Shown: one piece after another, positions 14,610 to 21,468 of the stretch | Layout: each line of letters starts with the position of its first letter | Position numbering within the stretch: position 1 is the stretch's first letter | Source of the DNA: a virus | Direction: 5' to 3' (one strand) | Virus record (IMG/VR): IMGVR_UViG_3300006919_000183 | Span: 1 to 35,099 of that record | DNA: 35,099 bases | Made by a program: the position numbers and the translations under genes | The notes under the pieces: model-generated | What the model saw: the letters and a program-made list of their open reading frames with translations, nothing else | The model's database searches: none | What the model was told of the DNA's origin: nothing

Positions 14610-15103
14610 TGAGCGTTTCTATCGTAACAGATACGGTTTATACATACAGATTTTTAAAGCTTTTGGTCACACCTTTCAATAAGACCGAAGCGTATAAACT
14701 TGGGCTGATTGATGAGAACGGTGAGCGCACAGATAAGCAAGTTGAAAATTCAAATGAGAGACAAGCATTCACTCTTTTTCATAGAATTGTTTTTAATCTG
14801 AAAAGACTTCTTGAGAAATTTCCTGCTGGTAAAACACGCATTGCATCTTATGTAGCAGCATTAGCACTTCTGAGAGAACATTATAACATTGACCCCTCTT
14901 TTGCGTTGAATGAGTTGAATCTAAATACCGATACAAAAGAAGAAATTGGTATGTTGATTGAGCAATACTCTGAAGCACACCATCCTAAAAAGAAGAAAAA
15001 GAAAAAAGTTAAAGAAGAAGAAGCTGGTACAACTACAGCAGATGTTGCTATAATTCCAACACCAATGAAATTCAAGGCATTTTTAAAACGCAAAAAGGAC
15101 TAA
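14609..15103 (+). CDS. Conserved T4-like late protein, unknown
   Basis: 164 residues from ATG 14609 (a TTG one codon upstream is possible but the ATG overlaps the previous stop). The core YRFLKLLVTPFNKTEAYKLG followed by FHRIVFNLKRLLEKFPAGK and SYVAALALLREHY is conserved in related phages as I remember them. A poly-lysine run (PKKKKKKKVKEEE) and a basic tail (MKFKAFLKRKKD) end the protein. The F/K-rich tail ending is reminiscent of the tags in neighbouring genes but at the C-terminus. Function unknown; late structural context. Confidence 0.8.
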   Translation: MSVSIVTDTVYTYRFLKLLVTPFNKTEAYKLGLIDENGERTDKQVENSNERQAFTLFHRIVFNLKRLLEKFPAGKTRIASYVAALALLREHYNIDPSFALNELNLNTDTKEEIGMLIEQYSEAHHPKKKKKKKVKEEEAGTTTADVAIIPTPMKFKAFLKRKKD

Positions 15104-15104
15104 T

Positions 15105-15701
15105 ATGTTTTCTCTACATAATGGAATCCAATTAACTGGATTTATTGAAAAATGGATATTTGTTCTGCCTTTAAAAGATCATTCAAAATGGAAAGCATAT
15201 TTCTTCAATCAAGGTATTGATGATCCAGAATATCTCAAAAGGATTAATCGAAATGCTCAAGATGAAAATGTAGCGACTTCATATCATCAAAGAGGCTACA
15301 TGTGGGACCCTAAAGTTGGTACGTCTTTTCACACAAACAGTAGCCAAATTAATTATGATGAATTTGCAAAAAATATTGTGCAACCAAAGTGTGATTATCT
15401 ACTATCTAAGATGAGATACACAAAATTTCCCAAAAAGTTTGAGTTTTGGCATCAAAATTATAATAGTAATGGATACCATGGACCTCATGATCACACAGGT
15501 GCATTAGTATCAGGAATTTACTTGCTAGAGCTTGAGAATGAAAACACTACTATTTTCTACTCTAAAAAAGATGATAGAGAACACGCCTTTGAGCTAAATA
15601 ATGTACAAGAAGGCGATTTAATTTTATTTGATCCTACAGTATGGCACTCAGTTGATCCTTGTGATGGTAAAAAGATAAGCGTATGCTTTAACATAACATA
15701 G
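15105..15701 (+). CDS. Putative 2OG-Fe(II) oxygenase-like protein
   Basis: 198 residues. The C-terminal half has the double-stranded beta-helix pattern of 2-oxoglutarate/Fe(II) oxygenases: a metal cluster around H128-D129-H130 (PHDHTGALVSGIYLL), then EGDLILFDPTVWHSVDP with the distal H181, and KKISVCFNIT where the 2OG-binding basic residue would be K190 rather than Arg. This matches the phage branch with HxH/HxD..SG.YYL..., GDL.lFp...H.v.p. Substrate unknown (protein or nucleotide hydroxylation are the usual options). It sits between structural genes and the holin-like gene, starting one base after the previous stop. Confidence 0.7.
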   Translation: MFSLHNGIQLTGFIEKWIFVLPLKDHSKWKAYFFNQGIDDPEYLKRINRNAQDENVATSYHQRGYMWDPKVGTSFHTNSSQINYDEFAKNIVQPKCDYLLSKMRYTKFPKKFEFWHQNYNSNGYHGPHDHTGALVSGIYLLELENENTTIFYSKKDDREHAFELNNVQEGDLILFDPTVWHSVDPCDGKKISVCFNIT

Positions 15702-15713
15702 AGGATAACTGTC

Positions 15714-16166
15714 ATGTTTGCTATTATTGGTTCTTTACTGGGTTTCGGAACTTCATTTGCTCCAAAGATTTTAGAAACAATCAATAAGAAGCAAGATCAA
15801 AAACATGAGCTAGATAAAATGCGAGCATCTGCTGAAATTAAAATGCAGATGCAAGATGCTGAATTTGATTTTCAGAAAGACATGGCTGCTCATGAAGAGC
15901 ATAAGCGCCTTATCGAACATGATATTGCAATCTCAAAAGAAACAGGATTCTTTGCAGGTCTCAAAAAAGGTGTGCGACCAATTATCACATACTGCTTTTT
16001 TGGTTTCTTTCTTTTCTATAAAACAGTATTAGTTATGGAAGCAATGAGAAGTGGTCAAGACATGGCCGCTATCTCTGATGTTATCTGGGATGAACAATCT
16101 CAGGCAATTTTTGCTGCAATTATTTCATTTTGGTTTGGCTCTAGAGCTATAGAAAAATCAAAATAA
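15714..16166 (+). CDS. Holin-like protein, GTA 3-TM holin type
   Basis: 150 residues with an N-terminal hydrophobic segment (FAIIGSLLGFGTSFAPKIL), a central charged helix, and two further spans: RPIITYCFFGFFLFYKTVLVM and AIFAAIISFWFGSRAIEKSK. The ending WFGSRA and the order of spans match the 'holin of 3 TMs, for gene-transfer release' family, common in alphaproteobacterial phages and gene transfer agents. It would form membrane lesions that release the endolysin; no endolysin is in this window. A GAGGA ribosome site precedes the ATG. It is the last gene of the late block. Confidence 0.75.
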   Translation: MFAIIGSLLGFGTSFAPKILETINKKQDQKHELDKMRASAEIKMQMQDAEFDFQKDMAAHEEHKRLIEHDIAISKETGFFAGLKKGVRPIITYCFFGFFLFYKTVLVMEAMRSGQDMAAISDVIWDEQSQAIFAAIISFWFGSRAIEKSK

Positions 16167-16169
16167 TTA

Positions 16170-16198
16170 TTGCACTATCTCAAAAAATGAGTTAGTAT
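16170..16198 (+). promoter_or_regulatory. Putative promoter with palindromic spacer before nrdJ
   Basis: TTGCAC (16170-16175), 17-nt spacer, TAGTAT (16193-16198). The region 16176-16196 holds a near-perfect palindrome, CTATCTCA and TGAGTTAG around five A, so it may be an operator. TATAAGTA (16196-16203) overlaps it and is one base from the late octamer. The leader then runs to the AAGAGG ribosome site of the reductase. Confidence 0.5.
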
Positions 16199-16247
16199 AA
16201 GTAATACACTTATCCTAAAAATCCATACAAATTAAGAGGTGCGTTCT

Positions 16248-18464
16248 ATGACCAATAGTCTAGACATGAGAGATTTTTTGTCTCAAACTAAATTTTACGA
16301 AGCTTATTCCCGATATATTGATGATGAAAATCGCTATGAAAGTTGGGACGAATCTGTTGATCGTGTCATGGCTATGCATAAAGATTATTATAAAGATAAA
16401 ATGTCCACTGAGCTTGTTAATGAAATGGCAACAGCGACTACTGCATATAAAGAAAAGCGTGTACTTGGCGCACAGCGGGCTTTGCAGTTTGGTGGTGATC
16501 AACTTCTGAAGCATCAAATGAAAATGTATAACTGTACATCTTCTTATGTAGATCGTGCTGAGTTTTTTGGTGAATACTTCTATATCCTGCTGTGTGGAGC
16601 AGGTGCAGGGTTTTCTGTTCAGCATCATCATGTAAATAAATTACCAGCTGTCCAAGAGCGGAAAAAACAGGCCAAGGGCTATGTCGTAGAAGACTCTATT
16701 GAAGGCTGGGCTTCTGCTCTTGATGTACTCATGTCATCTTACTTTGTAGGTGGTGGCAAATACCCTGAGTTTGAAGGTCGTCGTGTATTTTTTGACATGA
16801 CAAACATTCGTCCAAAGGGTGCAAAGATTTCTGGTGGCTTTAAAGCACCTGGCCCTGATGGTCTGCGTCAAGCGCTTGATCGGATCGAGTATCTTATTCA
16901 AGGTCATATCCTTGGTAACCCTGATCCGGTACAACTGCGCCCTATTCAGGTCTATGACATTGCTATGCACTGTGCTGATGCTGTTCTTTCTGGCGGTGTG
17001 AGACGTTCTGCTACTATCTGTCTGTTTTCGCCAGATGATACAGAAATGATGAACGCAAAGACTGGTAACTGGTTTAATGATAATCCACAACGGGCTCGTT
17101 CTAATAACTCTGCTGTGATTGTTCGTAAAGAAACAACCAAAGAACAGTTTATGAATATCATGGATAGCATCAAACAGTTTGGTGAGCCAGGTTTTGTATT
17201 TGTAGAGTCCACAGAGCATACTACTAATCCTTGTGTTGAGATTGGTATGTTCCCACAGATTGATGACCAGTCTGGTTGGCAGGGCTGTAATCTGACAGAG
17301 ATTAACGGTGGCAAGTGTGTAGATGAAGAGTCATTCTACAAAGCATGTGAAGCAGCATCTATTCTTGGCACACTGCAAGCAGGATACACAGACTTCAAAT
17401 TCCTTCCTGATACTACAAAGGCAATTTTTGATCGTGAAGCACTTCTTGGTGTATCTATCACTGGATGGATGAACAACCCGGAGATTTTGTTTGATGAAAA
17501 GATTTTGGAAAAAGGTGCCAAGATTGTTAAAGAGACTAATGCTCGACTTGCTGCTCTTATCGGTATCAATCCTGCTGCTCGGACTACTTGTGTTAAGCCT
17601 AGTGGCAATGCTTCTGTCCTCTTGGGCACAGCAAGTGGAATCCACGCTGAACATTCTGAAAGATATATTCGCAATGTTCAACTGAACAAAGAGTCCGAAG
17701 TAGCACAAGTTATTGCAAAAACTAATCCTGAGATGGTAGAAGACTCTGTGTGGTCCGCTAATGGCACTGATTGGGTAGTATCATTCCCTATTACGCCTAA
17801 GCAAGGCTCTATTCTGAAAGATAAGCTTATTGGTACTGACCACCTTGATCTAGTTGCAAAAGCACAGAAGCACTGGGTAAATACAGGTAAGAACAAAGAC
17901 TTGTGTGCTGATCCAACTGTATCTCATAACGTATCAAACACAATTCTGGTAGAGGACTGGGACGATGTTGCTGAATATGTTTATAGCAATAGGGATAACT
18001 TTGCTGGTATTTCTTTCTTGTCTACTTCTGGTGATAAAGATTTTAATCAGGCGCCGAATACTGAAGTTATCGACGCTGAAAAGATGGTTGAAAAATATGG
18101 AGTGGCTGCTGTACTAGCATCTGGTCTTGTTGTTGATGGTCTTGCTGCCTTTGATGATCTTTGGTCAGCTTGTTCTACAGCACAAGGCTTTGGTGAAGAT
18201 ATCTCTGCTGAAAGTTCTAAGAACACATTGAAAAAAGACTGGGTGCGGCGCTTTGAATCCTTCTCTAATAAATATCTTGAAGGTGATAAAAAGAAAACCG
18301 AACATTGTCTGAAAGATGCTCACTTGATTCATAAATGGCAGAAGATCGAACGCTCTTATCAGCAGATTGATTGGATTTCTGAATTATCTGAAAAGAAATA
18401 CACTGATGTTGATACTCTTGGCGCAGCCGCTTGCGCTGGAGGAGCATGTGAAATTGACTTCTAA
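16248..18464 (+). CDS. nrdJ: Class II (adenosylcobalamin-dependent) ribonucleotide reductase, monomeric NrdJ type
   Basis: 738 residues from ATG 16248, which has AAGAGG eight bases upstream; the GTG at 16239 lies in that site and is rejected. It reduces ribonucleotides to deoxyribonucleotides using coenzyme B12. Cysteines fit the Lactobacillus RTPR layout: C96 (MYNCTSSYV) and C347 (WQGCNLTEIN) as the redox pair, C329 (TNPCVEIGMF) as the thiyl-radical residue, and the C-terminal swinging pair C729 and C734 (CAGGAC). Other RNR blocks are SGGVRRSA, CVKPSGNASVLLGTASGIHA and the VSHNVSNTI segment. B12 must come from the host or its medium. Class II enzymes are common in marine phages of heterotrophs, while T4 and most cyanophages use class I. 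It has its own promoter region. Confidence 0.95.
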   Translation: MTNSLDMRDFLSQTKFYEAYSRYIDDENRYESWDESVDRVMAMHKDYYKDKMSTELVNEMATATTAYKEKRVLGAQRALQFGGDQLLKHQMKMYNCTSSYVDRAEFFGEYFYILLCGAGAGFSVQHHHVNKLPAVQERKKQAKGYVVEDSIEGWASALDVLMSSYFVGGGKYPEFEGRRVFFDMTNIRPKGAKISGGFKAPGPDGLRQALDRIEYLIQGHILGNPDPVQLRPIQVYDIAMHCADAVLSGGVRRSATICLFSPDDTEMMNAKTGNWFNDNPQRARSNNSAVIVRKETTKEQFMNIMDSIKQFGEPGFVFVESTEHTTNPCVEIGMFPQIDDQSGWQGCNLTEINGGKCVDEESFYKACEAASILGTLQAGYTDFKFLPDTTKAIFDREALLGVSITGWMNNPEILFDEKILEKGAKIVKETNARLAALIGINPAARTTCVKPSGNASVLLGTASGIHAEHSERYIRNVQLNKESEVAQVIAKTNPEMVEDSVWSANGTDWVVSFPITPKQGSILKDKLIGTDHLDLVAKAQKHWVNTGKNKDLCADPTVSHNVSNTILVEDWDDVAEYVYSNRDNFAGISFLSTSGDKDFNQAPNTEVIDAEKMVEKYGVAAVLASGLVVDGLAAFDDLWSACSTAQGFGEDISAESSKNTLKKDWVRRFESFSNKYLEGDKKKTEHCLKDAHLIHKWQKIERSYQQIDWISELSEKKYTDVDTLGAAACAGGACEIDF

Positions 18465-18473
18465 GGAGAATTT

Positions 18474-18623
18474 ATGAATTATAAAGTTGAATGTCCTCAT
18501 TGTGAGGCAGAAACAGTAGTCCATATGCCACATGATGAGCCACCTAGTTATTGTCCTGTTTGTGGTGATCCTATTGATGATGATCATAGATCAGAGCATG
18601 ATGCTGGTTGCCTCTGTATATAA
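18474..18623 (+). CDS. 49-aa zinc-ribbon protein
   Basis: ATG 18474 with AAGGAGA upstream, stop TAA 18621-18623. The product has two CxxC knuckles, CPHC (residues 7-10) and CPVC (27-30), spaced as a treble-clef or zinc ribbon, followed by an acidic HD-rich tail ending CLCI. It is 9 nt downstream of nrdJ and shares its transcript, which ends at the terminator just after. A redox or metal-binding helper of the reductase is possible, but nothing in the sequence proves a link. Confidence 0.78.
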   Translation: MNYKVECPHCEAETVVHMPHDEPPSYCPVCGDPIDDDHRSEHDAGCLCI

Positions 18624-18628
18624 TTAAT

Positions 18629-18664
18629 AAATAGCCTCAGATTCATTTCTGGGGCTATTTTTTT
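18629..18664 (+). terminator. Intrinsic terminator after the nrdJ operon
   Basis: A 13-bp stem, AAATAGCCTCAGA (18629-18641) with TCTGGGGCTATTT (18648-18660), one G-T pair, a 6-nt loop, and T through 18664. The ATG of the next gene is the very next base, so that gene's only ribosome-site candidate (GGGG, 18651-18654) lies in the stem. Confidence 0.82.
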
Positions 18665-19369
18665 ATGATTGGAATTTATTCTTTTCCAAGTTCAGGAAGA
18701 ACTTGGTTAAAAATTATGTTAGACGATCTTGAGGTTGATAGTCTCATAGATCATGGCCGAAGAGCAGAAGGAATCTACACTCCAAGTCAGCAGATGTTGT
18801 GTGCAACTCCATTTGTCTACTTGATAAGGAATCCATACGATACATTCATTTCTCAGTATCAAAAAAGTTCTAGTAAATGGAAATATAAAACCCATCCACT
18901 AGTTGAATTAGCCAGAGTGAGATTAGATGAATTTGTCTACGGTAATACCAGAAAACATAAGCAATATTTAAGCAATGGTAAAACTCTGGATTTATATGTA
19001 AATCTTTTTGAAGATATTTTGATACATCATATATCGGCATTAAAATATGTAGTGGCTAGTGATTTTATTTTATTACGTTATGAAGATTTGATTGGTAAAA
19101 ATGGAATAAATGAGTTTCATAAAATTGTGCCTCATGTCAATAGAAGTAAAATAGAAAAAGTGTGGCACGATAATACTTTAGAAAAGCTAGTGCAAAAGAG
19201 CGAGAATAAAGAATTTTTTGATAAATATAAGCTAGAAAAAAAGTTTCATGGAGGTGCCTCAAGATATAGAGATTTTCTAACAGAAGAGCATCTATCACAT
19301 TTTAGCAAACTTATAGATAAACATGACTATGAAAACAAAATGAAAGAGCTATACGATGTGGTATCATGA
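18665..19369 (+). CDS. Sulfotransferase-like protein (PAPS-binding)
   Basis: 234 residues. The N-terminus IYSFPSSGRTWLKIML is the 5'-phosphosulfate loop of sulfotransferases (usual form YPKSGTTWL). The 3'-phosphate site RNPYDTFISQY follows, then LLRYEDLI and a C-terminal GGASRYRDFLTEEHLSHFSK, the last matching the 'G..g.Wr..ls.e....f' end of the family. It would move sulfate from PAPS to a sugar or other hydroxyl. The start is fixed by the loop position, although it begins on the base after a terminator T-tract. The next gene overlaps its end. Together with the glycosyltransferases it suggests glycan decoration. The catalytic basic residue after SS is replaced (SSG-R-T), so activity is not certain. 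Confidence 0.78.
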   Translation: MIGIYSFPSSGRTWLKIMLDDLEVDSLIDHGRRAEGIYTPSQQMLCATPFVYLIRNPYDTFISQYQKSSSKWKYKTHPLVELARVRLDEFVYGNTRKHKQYLSNGKTLDLYVNLFEDILIHHISALKYVVASDFILLRYEDLIGKNGINEFHKIVPHVNRSKIEKVWHDNTLEKLVQKSENKEFFDKYKLEKKFHGGASRYRDFLTEEHLSHFSKLIDKHDYENKMKELYDVVS

Positions 19370-19796
19370 ATTTAAAGTGTATGATCCTGAAACAGCGCCT
19401 GAAGAATATGTTGGGTTTGTATATCGAATTCAAGACCTTGACACAAACAAAAAATATATTGGTAAAAAGTTATTCTGGAGTCGCAGAAAAACAAAAGTGA
19501 AAACTAAATCGGGCGGCACTAAAACAAAGTATGTCACTAAAGAATCAGACTGGCGAAAATATTATGGCTCAAACAAGCAGCTTCAAGAAGAAGTGAAAGA
19601 GCATGGTCAAGATCATGGTGCAACTAAATATTACAGAGAGATTTTGAGACTTTGTAAAACTAAAGGTGAATGCTCTTACTATGAGGCAAAATATCAATTT
19701 GAATATGATGTATTGTTAAGAGATGATTACTACAATGAGTTTATTCAGTGTCGAATAAATGCGAAACATTTGAAGAGAGATGAAAATGGCAGTTAA
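19356..19796 (+). CDS. GIY-YIG-like endonuclease (SegE-like)
   Basis: 146 residues. YVGFVYRIQDLDTNKKYIGKK carries a G-F-V-Y ... K-Y-I-G version of the GIY-YIG core, followed by the catalytic-type basic region and SDWRKYYGSNKQLQEEVKEHG. KTKGECSYYEAKYQFEYDVLL supplies the conserved glutamate (EAK). This family is widespread in T4-like marine phages and usually annotated as a putative endonuclease related to T4 Seg proteins. Whether it is mobile (homing) is unknown: no intron is visible next to it. It starts 14 nt inside the sulfotransferase gene. Confidence 0.8.
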   Translation: MWYHEFKVYDPETAPEEYVGFVYRIQDLDTNKKYIGKKLFWSRRKTKVKTKSGGTKTKYVTKESDWRKYYGSNKQLQEEVKEHGQDHGATKYYREILRLCKTKGECSYYEAKYQFEYDVLLRDDYYNEFIQCRINAKHLKRDENGS

Positions 19797-20217
19797 TAAA
19801 ATTACTTGGAATGTATATGAAGTTCTAGAGAAGGTTGCAGCCACTAGAAAAAAAGCAGAAAAGATTGCTATTCTACAACAGAACGACTCCGTAGCACTGA
19901 GGACTATTCTCCAGGGTTGTTATAGCCCGAGGATTAAGTTGCCACTACCCGAAGGTGACCCTCCATATGAGGCCTGTGACGATCACAATGCTCCATCCAA
20001 TCTTCATAAAAAATGGAAAGATTTTCAATACTTCAGTCCTGCCTCTGTAAAAAAGCTGGGCAAGATTAAAGTAGAGAGAATGTTTATTCAGCTTCTTGAG
20101 TCGATTCATCCTCAAGATGCTAAAATCGTATTGCAGATGAAAGACAAAACGCCTTTCAAAGGCATTTCTGCTGCAATTGTTCAGGAGGCTTTTCCCAATT
20201 TGATTTCTTCTGAATAA
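19786..20217 (+). CDS. Conserved T4-like phage protein (DUF6433-like)
   Basis: 143 residues from ATG 19786; an ATG two codons upstream (19780) is also possible, but 19786 leaves better room for the AGAGAG site. Conserved-looking blocks are WNVYEVLEKVAATRKKAEKI, LPLPEGDPPYEA, LHKKWKDFQYF, ERMFIQLLESIHPQDAK and FKGISAAIVQEAFPNL. I recall this pattern as DUF6433, common in marine T4-like phages with no known function. Its start overlaps the nuclease gene. Confidence 0.8.
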   Translation: MAVNKITWNVYEVLEKVAATRKKAEKIAILQQNDSVALRTILQGCYSPRIKLPLPEGDPPYEACDDHNAPSNLHKKWKDFQYFSPASVKKLGKIKVERMFIQLLESIHPQDAKIVLQMKDKTPFKGISAAIVQEAFPNLISSE

Positions 20218-20248
20218 TTTATCATGGTAACAAAAAAGGACTTCTTAT

Positions 20249-20413
20249 ATGGTTTCTCAACTCGAAAGACTTAGAAAAGATTACCGTGAACTCAAGCACT
20301 ATGAATACAAAATGAATAAACAGGGTCGAACAGAGGTAGTCAAAAAACTACAGTTAAAACGAGATTTCTTGGGAAAGTCAATAAATGCATTAGAGGAGCA
20401 ATTAGCAGCTTGA
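20249..20413 (+). CDS. 54-aa coiled-coil protein
   Basis: ATG 20249 with AAGGA (20236-20240) at good spacing, stop TGA 20411-20413. The product is charged and helical with heptad-like leucines (QLERLRKDYRELKHYEY, then VVKKLQLKRDFLGKSINALE). It overlaps the -35 box of the next promoter through its stop codon. No family recognised; the ribosome site and composition support a real gene. Confidence 0.7.
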   Translation: MVSQLERLRKDYRELKHYEYKMNKQGRTEVVKKLQLKRDFLGKSINALEEQLAA

Positions 20414-20438
20414 CAAAATAAAAATCATAATATATAAT
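20410..20438 (+). promoter_or_regulatory. Perfect consensus sigma70 promoter P4
   Basis: TTGACA (20410-20415), 17-nt spacer, TATAAT (20433-20438): a full match at both boxes with ideal spacing. Expected start near 20445, only a few bases before a strong terminator hairpin. Confidence 0.75.
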
Positions 20439-20444
20439 TCAGTT

Positions 20445-20488
20445 GCTACTGTGGCGGGGGAGAATATATCTTTCTCGCCACTTTTTTT
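20445..20488 (+). ncRNA. Candidate micro-RNA transcript (promoter immediately followed by terminator)
   Basis: From the expected start of P4 to the end of the T-tract is about 44 nt, with no room for a gene. Nearly all of the product would be the 13-bp hairpin at 20451-20481. It could be a small stable phage RNA, or the promoter and the terminator may be unrelated in function. The limits are inferred from spacing. Confidence 0.4.
20451..20488 (+). terminator. Strong intrinsic terminator
   Basis: GTGGCGGGGGAGA (20451-20463) pairs over 13 bp, including three G-T pairs, with TCTTTCTCGCCAC (20469-20481) around a 5-nt loop, and seven T follow (20482-20488). It would stop both read-through from the upstream operon and transcripts from P4. 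Confidence 0.85.
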
Positions 20489-20494
20489 CAAAAA

Positions 20495-20528
20495 ATCACT
20501 TTACACTACGAATCAGAAGTGATACTAT
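20495..20528 (+). promoter_or_regulatory. Promoter P5 with operator-like inverted repeat
   Basis: TTTACA (20500-20505), 17-nt spacer, TACTAT (20523-20528). The perfect inverted repeat ATCACTT (20495-20501) and AAGTGAT (20517-20523) has half-sites 22 bp apart that touch both promoter boxes. It drives the HAD gene at 20560. Confidence 0.6.
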
Positions 20529-20559
20529 ATAGACATAAATGAAACATGGATAATGAGAA

Positions 20560-21150
20560 ATGAAAAGTAATCTTGCCGACAAGGTAATCTTGGCTGATTG
20601 TGACGGCGTTCTTGTAGACTGGCTCTTTGGTTTTAAAGAGTTTATGGCAGAACGTGGTTATACTGAACAAGATGATACTGGATATGCCATTTGGAAACGG
20701 TATGGTTTTATCAATAAAGAAGCAGCAGAAGGTCTAGTTCGTGAGTTTAACAACTCTGCTGCAATTGCTTACTTGACACCTCACCTTGATGCAGTTAAGT
20801 ATGTTAAGAAGTTGCACGAAGAATGTGGATATGTTCTGCGTGTTATTACTTCTCTATCTCTAAACAAATATGCATACAAAGCACGTCTACAGAACCTACA
20901 AGCACTGTTTGGCGAGACTGTTATTGATGAGCTTGTTTGTCTTGATACAGGCGCGGACAAAGATGATGCACTTGAGCAGTACCGAAATACTGGTTGTGTT
21001 TGGGTAGAAGATAAGTACAAGAATGCTGTACTGGGCAAAGAGCTTGGTCTTGATTCGTTCTTGATTGATTTGCCGCATAATCGGCATGAAGACTTTGAAC
21101 AGCGTGTTCAAGGTTGGGAAGATATTTATTATACTCTTGTAGGAGCTTAA
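20560..21150 (+). CDS. HAD-family phosphatase / 5'-nucleotidase-like
   Basis: 196 residues. Motif I LADCDGVLVDW (D13, D15) is the DxDGxLxD nucleophile loop of HAD hydrolases. Motif II is the Thr/Ser of VITSLS, followed by a lysine-containing helix, and motif IV-like residues appear in WVEDKYKNAVLGKELG. The size and the VLVDW variant resemble the 5'(3')-deoxyribonucleotidase branch found in T4-like phages, so nucleotide dephosphorylation is the best guess. It is first in an operon with two envelope proteins, from promoter P5. Confidence 0.8.
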   Translation: MKSNLADKVILADCDGVLVDWLFGFKEFMAERGYTEQDDTGYAIWKRYGFINKEAAEGLVREFNNSAAIAYLTPHLDAVKYVKKLHEECGYVLRVITSLSLNKYAYKARLQNLQALFGETVIDELVCLDTGADKDDALEQYRNTGCVWVEDKYKNAVLGKELGLDSFLIDLPHNRHEDFEQRVQGWEDIYYTLVGA

Positions 21151-21153
21151 AAA

Positions 21154-21468
21154 ATGAAAGCAGTTATTATTGGTGGTGTGTCAATGTTGGCACTTTCTGG
21201 TTGTGCAGTTAATACTTATCCAAATTTGAATCAGTGTACTGATGTGGTGTACTATTCTCCACAAGTCCCTGGCTATGCTACACTTGGTGCAATTGCGGGT
21301 AGTATTGGTCTTGCAATTTTGTCTGATGGTGATGTTGCTATGTCGATGATAGGTGCTGGAGCAGGCGCAGCAGTAGGTGCAAATGCAGCAGGTGGTCTTC
21401 ATACACATGAAGTATGTCCTGTTGAATCTTTGACCGAAGCAAACGAAATCTACACAAAGGCAGACTAA
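21154..21468 (+). CDS. Phage-encoded outer-membrane lipoprotein with glycine-rich region
   Basis: 104 residues. A lipoprotein signal peptide (MKAVIIGGVSMLALSGC) carries the lipobox LSGC with the lipidated Cys at position 17. The mature part has a Gly/Ala-rich segment (YATLGAIAGSIGLAILSDGD then GAGAGAAVGANAAGG) like the glycine-zipper spans of small envelope lipoproteins. It starts three bases after the phosphatase stop and its stop overlaps the next start. Role unknown; blocking of further infection or envelope stress are options. It lacks the proline-rich body usual for o-spanins. Confidence 0.82.
   Translation: MKAVIIGGVSMLALSGCAVNTYPNLNQCTDVVYYSPQVPGYATLGAIAGSIGLAILSDGDVAMSMIGAGAGAAVGANAAGGLHTHEVCPVESLTEANEIYTKAD

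Noticed and set aside
18626-18633. AATAAATA near 18626 as a T4-type late promoter for the sulfotransferase
   Set aside because: It has one mismatch and most of it is part of the terminator stem (AAATAGCC...), which explains the bases; it would start transcription inside the hairpin.
19356-19796. A homing intron or inserted mobile element around the GIY-YIG-like gene
   Set aside because: Neighbouring genes are intact with tight overlaps, and no split gene or intron structure is visible.
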